From: an uncultured Rhodopila sp.
GTDB lineage: Bacteria > Pseudomonadota > Alphaproteobacteria > Acetobacterales > Acetobacteraceae
Direction: 5' to 3'
DNA: 48,313 bases
Assembly (NCBI GenBank): GCA_903851415.1
Contig: CAINOE010000054.1
Span: 1 to 48,313 of the forward strand
The notes beneath the pieces were generated by a model. It did not search any database. It was not told the origin of the DNA and was given only the letters and a program-made list of their open reading frames with translations. The position numbers and the translations under genes are program-made. Of this stretch, positions 1 through 8,387 are shown piece by piece (position 1 is the first letter of the stretch; each line of letters begins with the position of its first letter).

Positions 1-178
1 CCCCCTGTCGCGGCAGGGTGCTGGAATAGGTGGCCCGGACAAGCCGGGCCATGACGGTGGGGGAAAAGCCGTGCTCCGTACGACCCCTTATCCTGATAGC
101 TGTGGGGCGTGTCCCGGCCATCTTCGCACCGCTGTTGAAGCGCGGATGGCCGGGACACGCCCGGCAATGACGATAGGG
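1..178. repeat. Dispersed intergenic palindromic repeat block, copy A
   Basis: The block contains a 25-bp near-palindrome at 31-55 built on TGGCCCGGACAAGCC and its complement. The same 25 bases recur exactly at 22649-22673 and, inverted, at 22598-22622. A second module at about 85-172 starts near CCTTATCCTGATAGC and runs through GTTGAAGCGCGGATGG to a GGCAATGAC end; variants of both parts recur at 27998-28180 in both orientations. Such elements are common between genes in alphaproteobacteria and often give spurious short peptides of the MAGTSPAMT type. I see no gene in 1-262. Confidence 0.75.
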
Positions 179-262
179 GCGGCGGCGCCTCGGCAATGTC
201 CTTCCCGGCGCTCGGCACGATCGCGGCGGGCAGCACTTCGCTCGCCACGACGGCGCCTCGCG

Positions 263-1633
263 TCAAACCCCGCCGTTGCGCAGGTCGATGCTGGCCTTGC
301 GGTGCAGATCGCGCATCGTCTGCCGCGACAGGTTCTCCACCCGCTCCGCCACCAGCCGGCGCTGCATGTCCTGGGCGGTGATCTCGCCGATATTCTTCTG
401 TTCCCGCGAGCACACCGTGATCACCGCGATCCCGTCCCGCGAGATCAGCGGCTCCGTCGGCTTGCCGAGGGGGATGGTCTCCAGCAGCGTCCGGAAGGCC
501 GGCGGATTGACCCCCTCCACCCGGATTTCCCCCGGATCGATGGGCCGGTTCGGCGCGTTGTTGGCCTTTGCCACCGCCTCCATCTGCTCGCAGCCATTGA
601 CCGAGCCGATGACCGAGCGCGCCTTCGCCAGCGCCTGGCGCTGCTGCTCGGTCGGGTTCTGCGGATCGACCAGAGGCGAGGTGAACGGGAAGAACGCCTG
701 CCGCATGGTCGCCACGGTCGCGATGTCGCGGCCGATTTCCCGCTTGCCCTGCAGGTTGACGATCGAGAGGCCACCCGGCACCCGCACCGGGTTGCTGACC
801 GCTCCGACCGGCATCTGGGACACCAGCCGCGCGATGGCCGGATCAAGCTGGTTGGCCTGTTCCCAGCCGAGTTCGCCGCCCTCCAGCGCCGTCTGCGTCT
901 GGCTGAACTGAGCGGCGACCATGGCGAACGGAGCGCCGGCGTGCAGTTCGCTGATGACTGTCTCGGCGAAACGCTGAGCGTCGGCGCCGTTGGTGCTGTC
1001 ATCGACCGGGATGAAGATCTCCCCCAGCCGGTACTCCGTCTGCCCGGCCTGCGCGGCGGCCAGCTTCTGCTGCTCGGCGATCTCCGCGTCGGTGATGACC
1101 ATCTTCTCGCCGACGATCTCGCGCAGCATCTGCGACCACGCGAGCTGCGCGCGGATCTGGTCGATCAGCGTGCGGTTGCTGACGCCGTCCGAGGCGAGCT
1201 TCGCCCGCAGTGCCCCGGACGGCATGTTGTTGCGGGTCTCGATGTCCTTGATCGCGGCGGCGATCTGCGCGTCCTGGATGACGATCTTGCGCCGCTGCGC
1301 CTCCTGCACGCGAAGCCGCTCGTCGATCAACTGCCGCAGGATCTGCGGCTTCAGCCGGTCGATCACCTCCTGCGACATCGGCAGGCCGGTGGAGATCGCG
1401 AACAGCCGGGCGCGATTGGCAATATCGGCCTCGCTGATCACGTCGCCGTTGACCACCGCGGCAATCCGGCTGGTGTCGGCCAGAGGCGCCGCCGGTTTGG
1501 CATACACCGCCGGCGTGGCTGCGTGCCCCGCCGCGATTGCCTCGACGGGGCCGGCGGCGAGCAGCAGCGCGAGCAATCCCGTGCGCATCCGGTCGCAATG
1601 CAGGTTCGGCATGTAAGGCACTCCCGTATTCAT
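263..1633 (-). CDS. surA: Periplasmic peptidyl-prolyl isomerase / chaperone SurA
   Basis: This is a 456-residue secreted SurA-type chaperone, which escorts outer membrane proteins, LptD among them, across the periplasm. A hydrophobic stretch near residues 17-35 ending in AIAAGHA is the likely signal peptide. The N-terminal SurA domain follows (IAAVVNGDVISEADI, then a helical region rich in DERLRVQEA), and a parvulin-type domain lies near residues 200-310 (YRLGEIFIPV, FSQTQTALEGGELGW, VSNPVRVPGG). The start ATG overlaps the lptD stop in an ATGA, so the gene is the last of the lptFGD operon; an internal Met just before the hydrophobic stretch (MRTGLLAL) is an alternative start. The family and operon position are well established. 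In relatives pdxA and ksgA often follow; here only repeats do. Confidence 0.93.
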   Translation of the reverse strand: MNTGVPYMPNLHCDRMRTGLLALLLAAGPVEAIAAGHAATPAVYAKPAAPLADTSRIAAVVNGDVISEADIANRARLFAISTGLPMSQEVIDRLKPQILRQLIDERLRVQEAQRRKIVIQDAQIAAAIKDIETRNNMPSGALRAKLASDGVSNRTLIDQIRAQLAWSQMLREIVGEKMVITDAEIAEQQKLAAAQAGQTEYRLGEIFIPVDDSTNGADAQRFAETVISELHAGAPFAMVAAQFSQTQTALEGGELGWEQANQLDPAIARLVSQMPVGAVSNPVRVPGGLSIVNLQGKREIGRDIATVATMRQAFFPFTSPLVDPQNPTEQQRQALAKARSVIGSVNGCEQMEAVAKANNAPNRPIDPGEIRVEGVNPPAFRTLLETIPLGKPTEPLISRDGIAVITVCSREQKNIGEITAQDMQRRLVAERVENLSRQTMRDLHRKASIDLRNGGV

Positions 1634-3906
1634 AGGGCGCGATAGCCGAATTGGCCGATCGTCTTGAAGGTTATGAGGAACAGTACTGCGGTCGCGCCGT
1701 GGTCGCCATTGATGCTGACATAGCGGCGAACCCCCCGAAGATCAAAGATGAAGCATTCATCCTCGTAGATGAAGTCGCCGCCGGCGACGACCATCTGGTT
1801 GGTTGCAAGATCGCGGCGGACGAAGCCGGTCACCCTGTAAGGTCCCCACAATGTCGTCGCGCCGAGCGAGATTTCGTTGCGTGGGAAGTAGTACGAACTC
1901 CCGGCCGGAGGCGGCGGAGCCTGGTCGTAAAACGTATACGGATTGAAAGTGGTGTAGATGTAGCCGGCGGAAACCCGGAATCGCGCCGGGCCGGCGGAAG
2001 CCACCGCGTCGGCATAGCGTGTCGCCAGGTCGTTCTTGTCGAGCCGCGTATGGTAGGTCAGATCGAGCCACTGAGTGGGCGCGAATGTCGCACGGGCGAC
2101 GATGTCGGATACCTGGTCATGCAGGCCGGACGCCTCCGGGAACAGGTTGTCCTGGCTGGTGCGGTAGGACTGCCCGACCAGCCCATCGAACGTTGTTCCG
2201 CCGAGGTACCAGGCTCCGTGCATCGCGACGTTGGCGCGCACGCCGCCTTCCAGCCGGTCGATGCCGGTGAAGCGGTTGAAGCCGAACAGGTTGGCATCGG
2301 TGAACTGGAAATCCAGGCTGTCCTCGTTCGGATACAGCCTTGTCTGGCTGTCGCCGGTCTGCGGCGCGACGATCACCTGGGCGATCGGCTCCAGAAGCTG
2401 CGTGCCCCAGGAGCCGCTGTCGCGCGCGAACGGCCAGCGGAAATCCACCGCCACCTGCGGCAGCGCCCGCGCCGACTCGATCGAATCCTTGGTCGCGAAG
2501 TTGGGAGTCTCATTGAACTGCGACGCGTCATATGCCGCGGCATCGCCATGCAGCGTGATCTTCCACAGGTCGCCGAGCATGCCGGTGAACGGCCGCTCGT
2601 AGTCCATCGTCAGCGACGCGCGGCGGGTATTGGTCCCCGTCGTCCGGATCACGTTGAAGTTGCTGGTGGTCAGCGAAAACCGGCCGCCCCAGGCGTCCGG
2701 CGTCCCGAAATAGCTGTATTCATAGCGCGGCAGCACCGTCGGCAGCGCGGTGCTGTTGATAACCGAGTTCAGCGCCTGATAGAATTTCGTATCGATGCGG
2801 GTATAAGCCCCCTCGCCGAAGCCCTCGATGTAGACCTGACTGGACAGGATGTTCGGATCGCCGGTCAGCCCTTCCGTCAGGTGGAAATCGGTCACATAGG
2901 TCGTCGATGATGCGCGATTGATGTTGAAACCCCAGCGCCACGTATCGTCGTAATTGAACTGTCCGCGCGACGCAAAGCTGCCCTGAAGCGACTTGCCGCT
3001 ATCCTGAGATTCGTTGCTGCCCGGCAGCGACGCGTTCGTGTAACCGCCGGAAACGTTGGTCAGGAGCGTGCCATTGTTGAAGCGGCGGCGATACTCGATA
3101 TCGAGCTGCTGGCCGCCGCGTGAGGTCAGCAGCGGCAGGAAAGTGGCGTCCGACTGGTCATCGATCACCTGATACCACGGCACGCCAATGAAGCCCCCGA
3201 GGGCGGACGACGTTCCGATCACCGGCGGCAGCAGTCCGGATTCGCGCTTCACCGAGGGATCGGCGTTCCAGAAATACGGGAACCAGGCGACCGGCAGGCC
3301 GTAGATCTCGAGTTCGGCGTCGCGGTACTCGATCTTCTTATGCTCCAGATCCTGCACGGCCGAGGCGGCGCGGATCTGCCACAGCGGCGGCCTGGTGGGA
3401 TCCTTCGCGCAGGGATTGCAGGTGGTGTACACGACCTTCGTCATCTCGTTGATCTGCCCGCCGGTCCGCTGCGCTCCGTTCGCCGCCATGCGGCCGTTCT
3501 GCTGCAACAACGCGCGCACATCCTTCAGGATGCCGTCGTTCATGTTGTTCTGCATTTCCGCGTAGTCGGCGAACATCACTTCGCCGTCGGGTTCCAGCAG
3601 CACGACGTTGCCGGTGGCGGCCGCAACCCCCGTATTGCGGTCGAAGGTGATCTTGTCGGCGCGCATGACGTGCCCGTTCTGCCAGGCTTCGACATGGCCG
3701 GTCGCGGTGACCAGCGACTTGTCCTTGTCGTATTCCACCGAGTCGGCGGAGAACGTCACCGGCTCATCGGTGCGGATCTGCTGCCCCGCGCGCGGCGACG
3801 TGAGGGCGCCGAACTGGGCATAAGCCGGGACCGCGCCAAGGCAGATCAGGACGAGAGCCACCTGAAGCCGGAGGCAACCCCGTCGGGCACGGTTCAATCG
3901 ATCCAT
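1630..3906 (-). CDS. lptD: LPS assembly outer membrane protein LptD
   Basis: A 758-residue outer membrane beta-barrel that receives lipopolysaccharide from the Lpt bridge and places it in the outer leaflet. The start at 3906 gives a clear signal peptide (LQVALVLICLGAVPAYAQ). An OstA/LptA-like periplasmic domain follows (PVTFSADSVEYDKDKSLVTA, residues 50-160), with a cysteine pair in YTTCNPCAKDP typical of alphaproteobacterial LptD, then a long barrel rich in alternating aromatic strands. The open frame continues upstream to 4785, but that part lies antiparallel in phase over lptG and is a shadow. It begins 2 bp after the lptG stop and overlaps surA, so the genes are co-transcribed and probably translationally coupled. 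Confidence 0.94.
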   Translation of the reverse strand: MDRLNRARRGCLRLQVALVLICLGAVPAYAQFGALTSPRAGQQIRTDEPVTFSADSVEYDKDKSLVTATGHVEAWQNGHVMRADKITFDRNTGVAAATGNVVLLEPDGEVMFADYAEMQNNMNDGILKDVRALLQQNGRMAANGAQRTGGQINEMTKVVYTTCNPCAKDPTRPPLWQIRAASAVQDLEHKKIEYRDAELEIYGLPVAWFPYFWNADPSVKRESGLLPPVIGTSSALGGFIGVPWYQVIDDQSDATFLPLLTSRGGQQLDIEYRRRFNNGTLLTNVSGGYTNASLPGSNESQDSGKSLQGSFASRGQFNYDDTWRWGFNINRASSTTYVTDFHLTEGLTGDPNILSSQVYIEGFGEGAYTRIDTKFYQALNSVINSTALPTVLPRYEYSYFGTPDAWGGRFSLTTSNFNVIRTTGTNTRRASLTMDYERPFTGMLGDLWKITLHGDAAAYDASQFNETPNFATKDSIESARALPQVAVDFRWPFARDSGSWGTQLLEPIAQVIVAPQTGDSQTRLYPNEDSLDFQFTDANLFGFNRFTGIDRLEGGVRANVAMHGAWYLGGTTFDGLVGQSYRTSQDNLFPEASGLHDQVSDIVARATFAPTQWLDLTYHTRLDKNDLATRYADAVASAGPARFRVSAGYIYTTFNPYTFYDQAPPPPAGSSYYFPRNEISLGATTLWGPYRVTGFVRRDLATNQMVVAGGDFIYEDECFIFDLRGVRRYVSINGDHGATAVLFLITFKTIGQFGYRAL

Positions 3907-3908
3907 CG

Positions 3909-5021
3909 TCAGCCGTCTTCCGTGTGCAGCAACAGGGCGACCGCCAGCATAAGCCCTGAAACCGCCGGTGCCCAGGCCGCAAGCGCAACGGGTAGTGCGC
4001 CGGACTGGCCGATTTCCTCGGCGATCTTGGAAACCACGAACAAAACGAACCCGGCGGCCACGCCGCTGCCGATCATTTTCGCCACGCCGCCGCGGCGGGC
4101 GGGGCGCATGGAGAAGCCGGCGGAGACCAGGCACATCGTTGCGCACAGCAGCGGCAACGCCAGCAGCGCCTGGAAATGCAGCCGGTGGCGAATCGATGAG
4201 AATCCGGACCTGTCGAGCAGGGCGATGAAACTCGGCAGCGCCCAGACCGAAAGCGTGTCGGGGGAGGCGAAGCTTTCCTGCACGCGGGAAACCGTCAGAT
4301 CCGTCGGCAGGTTCATCTCCTGCGGCGGTCCCGGCAACTGATCGGCTTTGATGGTGCGGGCGTTGTCGAGAATCCAGTTGCCCTTGCCCAGCGTGGCCCG
4401 GGTCGCCTCGACGCGGTCGAGCAGCTTGTCGGCGCCATCGAGGCGAAACACGCTGACCTGGGTCGCGGTCAATTGCTTGCCGTGCAGCTCGACCTGATTG
4501 GCGTGGATGATCGCCACCCCCTGCGGGGTCAGCATGCGATCCGACTGGCGCAGCCAGAGCTGGCCGCCGTTCAGCGCCAACGGACCGCCGCCGCTGCGCA
4601 GATAGGTGTTCTCCATGGCCTCGGCGCGGGCCAGCATCACGGAGGAAACCGGACTGATCAGCGCCGTCGCGATCATCCCGAACAGCGCCGCGCACAGCGT
4701 CGGGCCGGTCAGGAACTCCCAGGCCGAAACGCCGGAGGCGCGGGCGACGATCAGCTCGGAGGACCGGGTCAGCCGCCAGAAGCACAGGATGCCGCCGAGC
4801 AGCACCGCGAACGGCATGATCTGCATCGAGACATAGGGCAGCCGAAGCGCGGCGATCTGGCTGACCAGGCCGAAGCTGACCTCCGGATGGCTGGCGGAGC
4901 GGCGCAGCAGCTCGATGAAGTCGAACATCGCGACGAGGCCCGACAGCGCGAGCAGCATGCCGAGCACCGACGTCGCGAACTGGCGGACGATATAGAGCGA
5001 AAGAGTGATGGCGGCGGTCAT
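3909..5021 (-). CDS. lptG: LPS export ABC transporter permease LptG
   Basis: A 370-residue inner-membrane permease of the LptB2FG extractor that pulls lipopolysaccharide out of the inner membrane. It has the family layout: transmembrane segments near residues 8-35, 60-80 and 100-125, a periplasmic beta-jellyroll region at about 140-260 (AEAMENTYLRSGG to ARTIKADQLPG), and three C-terminal transmembrane segments (HFQALLALPLLCATMCLVSA, GSGVAAGFVLFVVSKIAEEI and the last 25 residues). The signature FSMRPARRGGVAKMI is usual for alphaproteobacterial LptG. It starts 4 bp after lptF ends and stops 2 bp before lptD begins. No LptB ATPase or LptA/C gene is in the window; these are normally encoded elsewhere. 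Confidence 0.93.
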   Translation of the reverse strand: MTAAITLSLYIVRQFATSVLGMLLALSGLVAMFDFIELLRRSASHPEVSFGLVSQIAALRLPYVSMQIMPFAVLLGGILCFWRLTRSSELIVARASGVSAWEFLTGPTLCAALFGMIATALISPVSSVMLARAEAMENTYLRSGGGPLALNGGQLWLRQSDRMLTPQGVAIIHANQVELHGKQLTATQVSVFRLDGADKLLDRVEATRATLGKGNWILDNARTIKADQLPGPPQEMNLPTDLTVSRVQESFASPDTLSVWALPSFIALLDRSGFSSIRHRLHFQALLALPLLCATMCLVSAGFSMRPARRGGVAKMIGSGVAAGFVLFVVSKIAEEIGQSGALPVALAAWAPAVSGLMLAVALLLHTEDG

Positions 5022-5025
5022 CCGG

Positions 5026-6135
5026 TCAGGCTTCGGCCGTCCGGGATTGGAACAGGCCGATGTCCGGGGCGAGCAGCACCCAGCCGGCGATAACGCCTGG
5101 CACGATTGCGTGCAGCCACATAAGGAATATCAGGCTGTTGTCCCTCGCCGCCAGCGTGCCGAACGCGAGGCCCATGGCCAGCAGCGCGACCATGATCCCG
5201 ATGGTGACCAGCGGCCGCAGGATGCCGCCGTGACGGCGAAAGATGCCGCCCAGAGCCGAGGCAAGCCCGACCATCGCATAGGACAGCGTTGTCAGCGGCG
5301 CGGACAGGCGCTTATGGCCTTCGGCGACCCATTTCGGACGATCGCGCTCAAACCAGGGGTGCGGGTCGAGCAGGGCGGAGAGCGGGACCTCCGACATGTC
5401 GGCCGGACGATCGGTTTCGTCCTTGGTGGCGTCGGCGAGATCGATCTCGTTCTGGCCGAAGGTCAGCACGTTCAGCCGCCCGGTCTGGTGGTCGATCTCC
5501 TCCCGGCTGCCGTCCAGCAGCAGCACCCGCGGCCCGTTCGGGCCGTCGATCAGCCGTCCGCGCTCGGCCAGGATGGTGGCATGCGCCGAGGGGTCGCGCG
5601 CGTCATCGACCAGGATGCCGTGCAAGGTCCCGTCCTGGTCGCGGGTGCGGATATAGACGGTGAGCTTTTCCGAAAGCGGGGTGAAGACTCCGTCCTGCAG
5701 CAGGAACGCGGCGAGGCGGTTGCGGATTTCCCATTGGAACTGCTTGAAGTCGGACAGCGCCGCCGGGACCGCCCAGATGCTGAGGACGTAGCCGAGGATC
5801 GTCGCCAGCAGGGCGACGGTCAGGGCGGGACGCGCCAGCGCCCAGGGCGACAGGCCGGAGGCGCGCATCACCGTCAGTTCCCGGTCGGTTGCCATGCGCT
5901 GGTAGACGAACTGAATGACGACATAGGTGGTGATCGGCAGGATGACCGCGACGAAGCTGGGGATCAGCAGGCTGGTCAGGTGCAGGAAGACCAGGAAGGA
6001 AAGGCCACGATTGACGACCAGGTCGACGAAGCGAAGCGACTGGGTCAGCCAGACCAGCGCCGTCAGGCCGCAGGTGGCGACCACCAGGGCGAACAGCACC
6101 TGCCGGAAAATATAGATATCAAGCCGGGTGATCAT
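5026..6135 (-). CDS. lptF: LPS export ABC transporter permease LptF
   Basis: First gene of the lpt operon and partner of LptG in the LptB2FG complex. From the ATG at 6135 the protein has 369 residues and opens with MITRLDIYIFRQVLFALVVA, a typical LptF/G amphipathic start leading into transmembrane segment 1. The coupling-helix region DRELTVMRASGLSPWALARP (cytoplasmic loop to LptB) is clear, followed by the periplasmic jellyroll and three C-terminal transmembrane segments (PLTTLSYAMVGLASALGGIF onwards). An ATG at 6150 adding five residues is an equally possible start. The frame stays open to 6792, but that extension is proline/alanine-rich and antisense to the lipoprotein gene at 6665, so I rejected it. 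Confidence 0.92.
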   Translation of the reverse strand: MITRLDIYIFRQVLFALVVATCGLTALVWLTQSLRFVDLVVNRGLSFLVFLHLTSLLIPSFVAVILPITTYVVIQFVYQRMATDRELTVMRASGLSPWALARPALTVALLATILGYVLSIWAVPAALSDFKQFQWEIRNRLAAFLLQDGVFTPLSEKLTVYIRTRDQDGTLHGILVDDARDPSAHATILAERGRLIDGPNGPRVLLLDGSREEIDHQTGRLNVLTFGQNEIDLADATKDETDRPADMSEVPLSALLDPHPWFERDRPKWVAEGHKRLSAPLTTLSYAMVGLASALGGIFRRHGGILRPLVTIGIMVALLAMGLAFGTLAARDNSLIFLMWLHAIVPGVIAGWVLLAPDIGLFQSRTAEA

Positions 6136-6150
6136 CTTGCCGGAACGCAT

Positions 6151-6664
6151 GCCGCTTTCTGCGGCAGGCTCGGGCGTGATGCAACCGGACATTTGGGCAT
6201 CCGTCGGACTGGGGGTTTTCACCGCCGGGGGCGGCGGCGGGAGAACGGGGCTGACCCCTTGGGAAGCAATCGGCCGTACATGCGTAAGAAGGGATTCGTC
6301 CGGGCCGGATGTGCATGCCGGTGGCGTGGCAGGCGCAGCGGGTCCGGTTGCGCCCGCATGGGCTGGGCCGCCGGTCGCGGCGGCGGTGCCGCTCCAGGCG
6401 ATGCCGCGCCGGGACCCGAAAGCTGTATCGCCGTTGGCCATCAAGCCGGACGCGGCAGATCCCAAGGAAAATCCAGCTTGTCGAAGAGTGCGGGAGTACT
6501 GCGACAGCGAAGGAGCACCATGTCTTGCGACAGCCGTTTCCAGCGGCTCGCTCACCACTGCCGTTGGCTGCCAACGCCATAACCTGAATGTTATCCGATA
6601 TGATTTGATAAACAGACCTCCTGAGTGTAGGTGCTTTATTGTCATTGTTCGACGTAGGCAACAT
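6151..6664. other. Intergenic spacer between divergent lptF and lipoprotein genes
   Basis: This is a 514-bp gap that must hold the lpt operon promoter and the promoter of the two-lipoprotein operon. Open frames through it on both strands show no recognisable protein and look compositional. The AT-rich end (6590-6660) has TATGAT at 6599-6604 as a possible -10 box for the plus-strand genes, without a convincing -35 box. A short inverted repeat (GCCGC at 6151-6155, GCGGC at 6161-6165) lies just upstream of lptF. I see nothing else. Confidence 0.4.
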
Positions 6665-7333
6665 ATGAAGTGCATATTTTTACTGCCGATGGCAGCATTG
6701 GCGAGTTGTGCAGCACAGCCCCCACAAATCGCGAAAACCTTGCCATTACCACCAAAAACCGAGACCTGGGAGCCCCAAGAGGTTGCCACCAATGTCCAGG
6801 ATTGGGATCGTGCGGCAAAGAGATTCGCCGACGGTCTTCAAAACCAGGGTCTGCTCACGTATCAAACCGGCCAGCGCGCGGGCCACAATGATATGCGCGT
6901 CAGCCAATTGACCTCTACCGCGACTGACGCCGTCCGCGGTTCGTCCACCTTCGAACAAAATCTCGTCGGTGAGCCATCTCGTGGACATGCTTTCTCGGTT
7001 AAGCTTGCGCACGATTCGGTGTTTCTGCGCCAGATGCAGGGCGCTATCGAGAACGAAGTCATCGGTCGGGGAGGCCCGGCTGCCGATATGCATGTCGATC
7101 TGACGGTCGATGTGGTGCCTTGGGGGTCACGCCTGCAATCGCAACCATCCGAGCAGCGTCGCGAAGCCGTCTGGCAAGCGACCGTTACTGCGGGAGACAA
7201 GATAATGTCGTTCCGGGAACCGTTCTATATCTATGAGTCCGATGTTAAATTGTATGCCCAGCAACCGCCGCAGTCATCGCCGGATGAGGAATTGCGCAAC
7301 TCGGCTCGTCCCCTTCGGTACACCACCCACTAG
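6665..7333 (+). CDS. Putative lipoprotein of unknown function
   Basis: The ATG at 6665 gives a 222-residue protein with a short signal peptide and lipobox LASC (MKCIFLLPMAALASC, Cys15), so it should be lipid-anchored in the periplasm or outer membrane. After a proline-rich linker (PPQIAKTLPLPPKTE) comes a mixed domain including DRAAKRFADGLQNQGLL and a later MHVDLTVDVVPWGSR strand region. I do not recognise the family. Its stop lies 12 bp before the next lipoprotein gene, so the two are an operon. The spacing of functional elements (an RFADGL helix followed by beta strands) loosely recalls FlgO/LpoB-like folds, but this is only an impression. Base composition in 6580-7500 is less GC-rich than in the neighbours, hinting at acquisition. 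Confidence 0.75.
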   Translation: MKCIFLLPMAALASCAAQPPQIAKTLPLPPKTETWEPQEVATNVQDWDRAAKRFADGLQNQGLLTYQTGQRAGHNDMRVSQLTSTATDAVRGSSTFEQNLVGEPSRGHAFSVKLAHDSVFLRQMQGAIENEVIGRGGPAADMHVDLTVDVVPWGSRLQSQPSEQRREAVWQATVTAGDKIMSFREPFYIYESDVKLYAQQPPQSSPDEELRNSARPLRYTTH

Positions 7334-7345
7334 GGAAACAGCGCC

Positions 7346-7942
7346 ATGCGGTTCGATTATATAGTTCTGTTCTCAACGTTGGCTATGCTCACCGGCTGCG
7401 GTGACCATTTGCAGGATGCACCGCCGCAGCTTTCGAGCGGTGCCGACTGTCCAGCATACGCCCATCCTAATCGACACTATGCCGACGGAGCCGGGGCCTT
7501 GCCGGAACTGACATATGCCGCGGTCGACAAAATGACGTTCTGTGCCAAGGATATCGTCTCGGAGAAGGTGCCGATCACTGTCTCTTCGATCACCGATGCG
7601 CAGCATGTGGATAAGACCTCGCCGTTCGGGAATATGCTCGCGGATTTCGCCCGCGCACGGCTGGCTGAGAATCATATGGCGGTATCCGAGCCACGGTTGC
7701 GGTCAGATCTGTTGATGCAGGCAGATCAGGGCGAGATGTTTCTCAGTCGTGACCCGAGCAAGCTAACGATGCCGCATCCGCCTTATGCCGCCGTTCTCAC
7801 CGGCACGTACGGCGTCGGCAGCGAAAATGTGTTCGTCAGTCTCAAGCTAATTCGGACTGACAACGCGCAGGTCCTTTCCGCCGCTGACTTTGTTGTTCCA
7901 CGTGGCGGGGACGTCGGTTCTTTATTGGGGTCTCGACTGTGA
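7346..7942 (+). CDS. FlgO-like lipoprotein
   Basis: A 198-residue lipoprotein with lipobox LTGC (MRFDYIVLFSTLAMLTGC, Cys18). The C-terminal half fits the FlgO domain: FARARLAENHMAVSEPRLRS (the conserved 'old, hard-to-destroy lipoprotein' helix-strand) followed by the GTYGVGSENVFVSLKLIR strand pair and VLSAADFVVPRG. FlgO family members are outer-membrane lipoproteins, first described next to FlgP/FlgT in Vibrio flagellar biology but also found in non-flagellar settings. No flagellar gene is in the window, so a flagellar role is not supported. An AGGGAA ribosome binding site sits 8 bases before the ATG. It is the second gene of an operon with the lipoprotein at 6665. Confidence 0.78.
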   Translation: MRFDYIVLFSTLAMLTGCGDHLQDAPPQLSSGADCPAYAHPNRHYADGAGALPELTYAAVDKMTFCAKDIVSEKVPITVSSITDAQHVDKTSPFGNMLADFARARLAENHMAVSEPRLRSDLLMQADQGEMFLSRDPSKLTMPHPPYAAVLTGTYGVGSENVFVSLKLIRTDNAQVLSAADFVVPRGGDVGSLLGSRL

Positions 7943-8111
7943 TCGCCGTCGCTTTCCGCTTTCACCGATGCGGCCTGTTCATCATCTCCAGGGGGTGAAG
8001 GCCGCGTCCCGGGTCGGCTGAATTTCCGGCATCGCGGTATCGACCGAACAGACCCGCCGGCGGGACCGGACCCGGCGCGGATAGGCCGGACCATCGGCCT
8101 CCACCGCTTAA

Positions 8112-8351
8112 ATTTCAAGGTCGCCGGCCGCCGAACTGCCGCCGGCTTTGGGGATCCAGGGCTGGCCCGACCCGGTGCACGACTACCGCGATCCGGAGGG
8201 CACGTTCGACGGCAATGAACCGGAACGGTTTGCCTGGAACTACCGCCGTGCAGGCGGATCGCTGGAGCTTTTGCAGATAGACAACGCGGTTCGCAGCGGG
8301 GCTGCCTCCCACGATCCGACAACCGGGTTCTTCCGGCGCCATCTGGCCTGA
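8112..8351 (+). pseudogene. C-terminal remnant of an alpha/beta hydrolase
   Basis: The frame between an in-frame stop at 8109-8111 and the stop at 8349-8351 reads SPAAELPPALGIQGWPDPVHD, then GNEPERFAWNYRRAGGSLEL and SHDPTTGFFRRHLA. This matches the end of dienelactone-hydrolase-like alpha/beta hydrolases: the strand carrying the catalytic Asp (here QGWPDPVHDY), the NYRRAGG helix, and a terminal SHDP motif carrying the His. No nucleophile elbow or N-terminal half exists upstream before the FlgO-like gene, so the gene is a decayed fragment. A TTG at 8148 could start a 67-residue peptide, but I see no good ribosome binding site. The rest of 7943-8387 holds nothing recognisable. Confidence 0.6.
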
Positions 8352-8387
8352 TAGCGGCGACGGGACGTTCCCCGTTCCCAACCACTG

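Noticed and set aside
71..1645. Long plus-strand open frame antisense to surA
   Set aside because: Arginine-rich composition with no domain; it is the GC-driven shadow of a clearly recognised gene. The same holds for the long frames at 1651-2910, 5005-6582, 28721-29791, 29025-30656 and 41664-43232.
3907..4785. Extension of the lptD frame upstream of 3906
   Set aside because: It overlaps lptG completely on the same strand in another frame; the signal peptide fixes the start at 3906.
6136..6792. N-terminal extension of lptF
   Set aside because: The added residues are proline/alanine-rich, unlike any LptF, and lie antisense to a lipoprotein gene with a clear lipobox.
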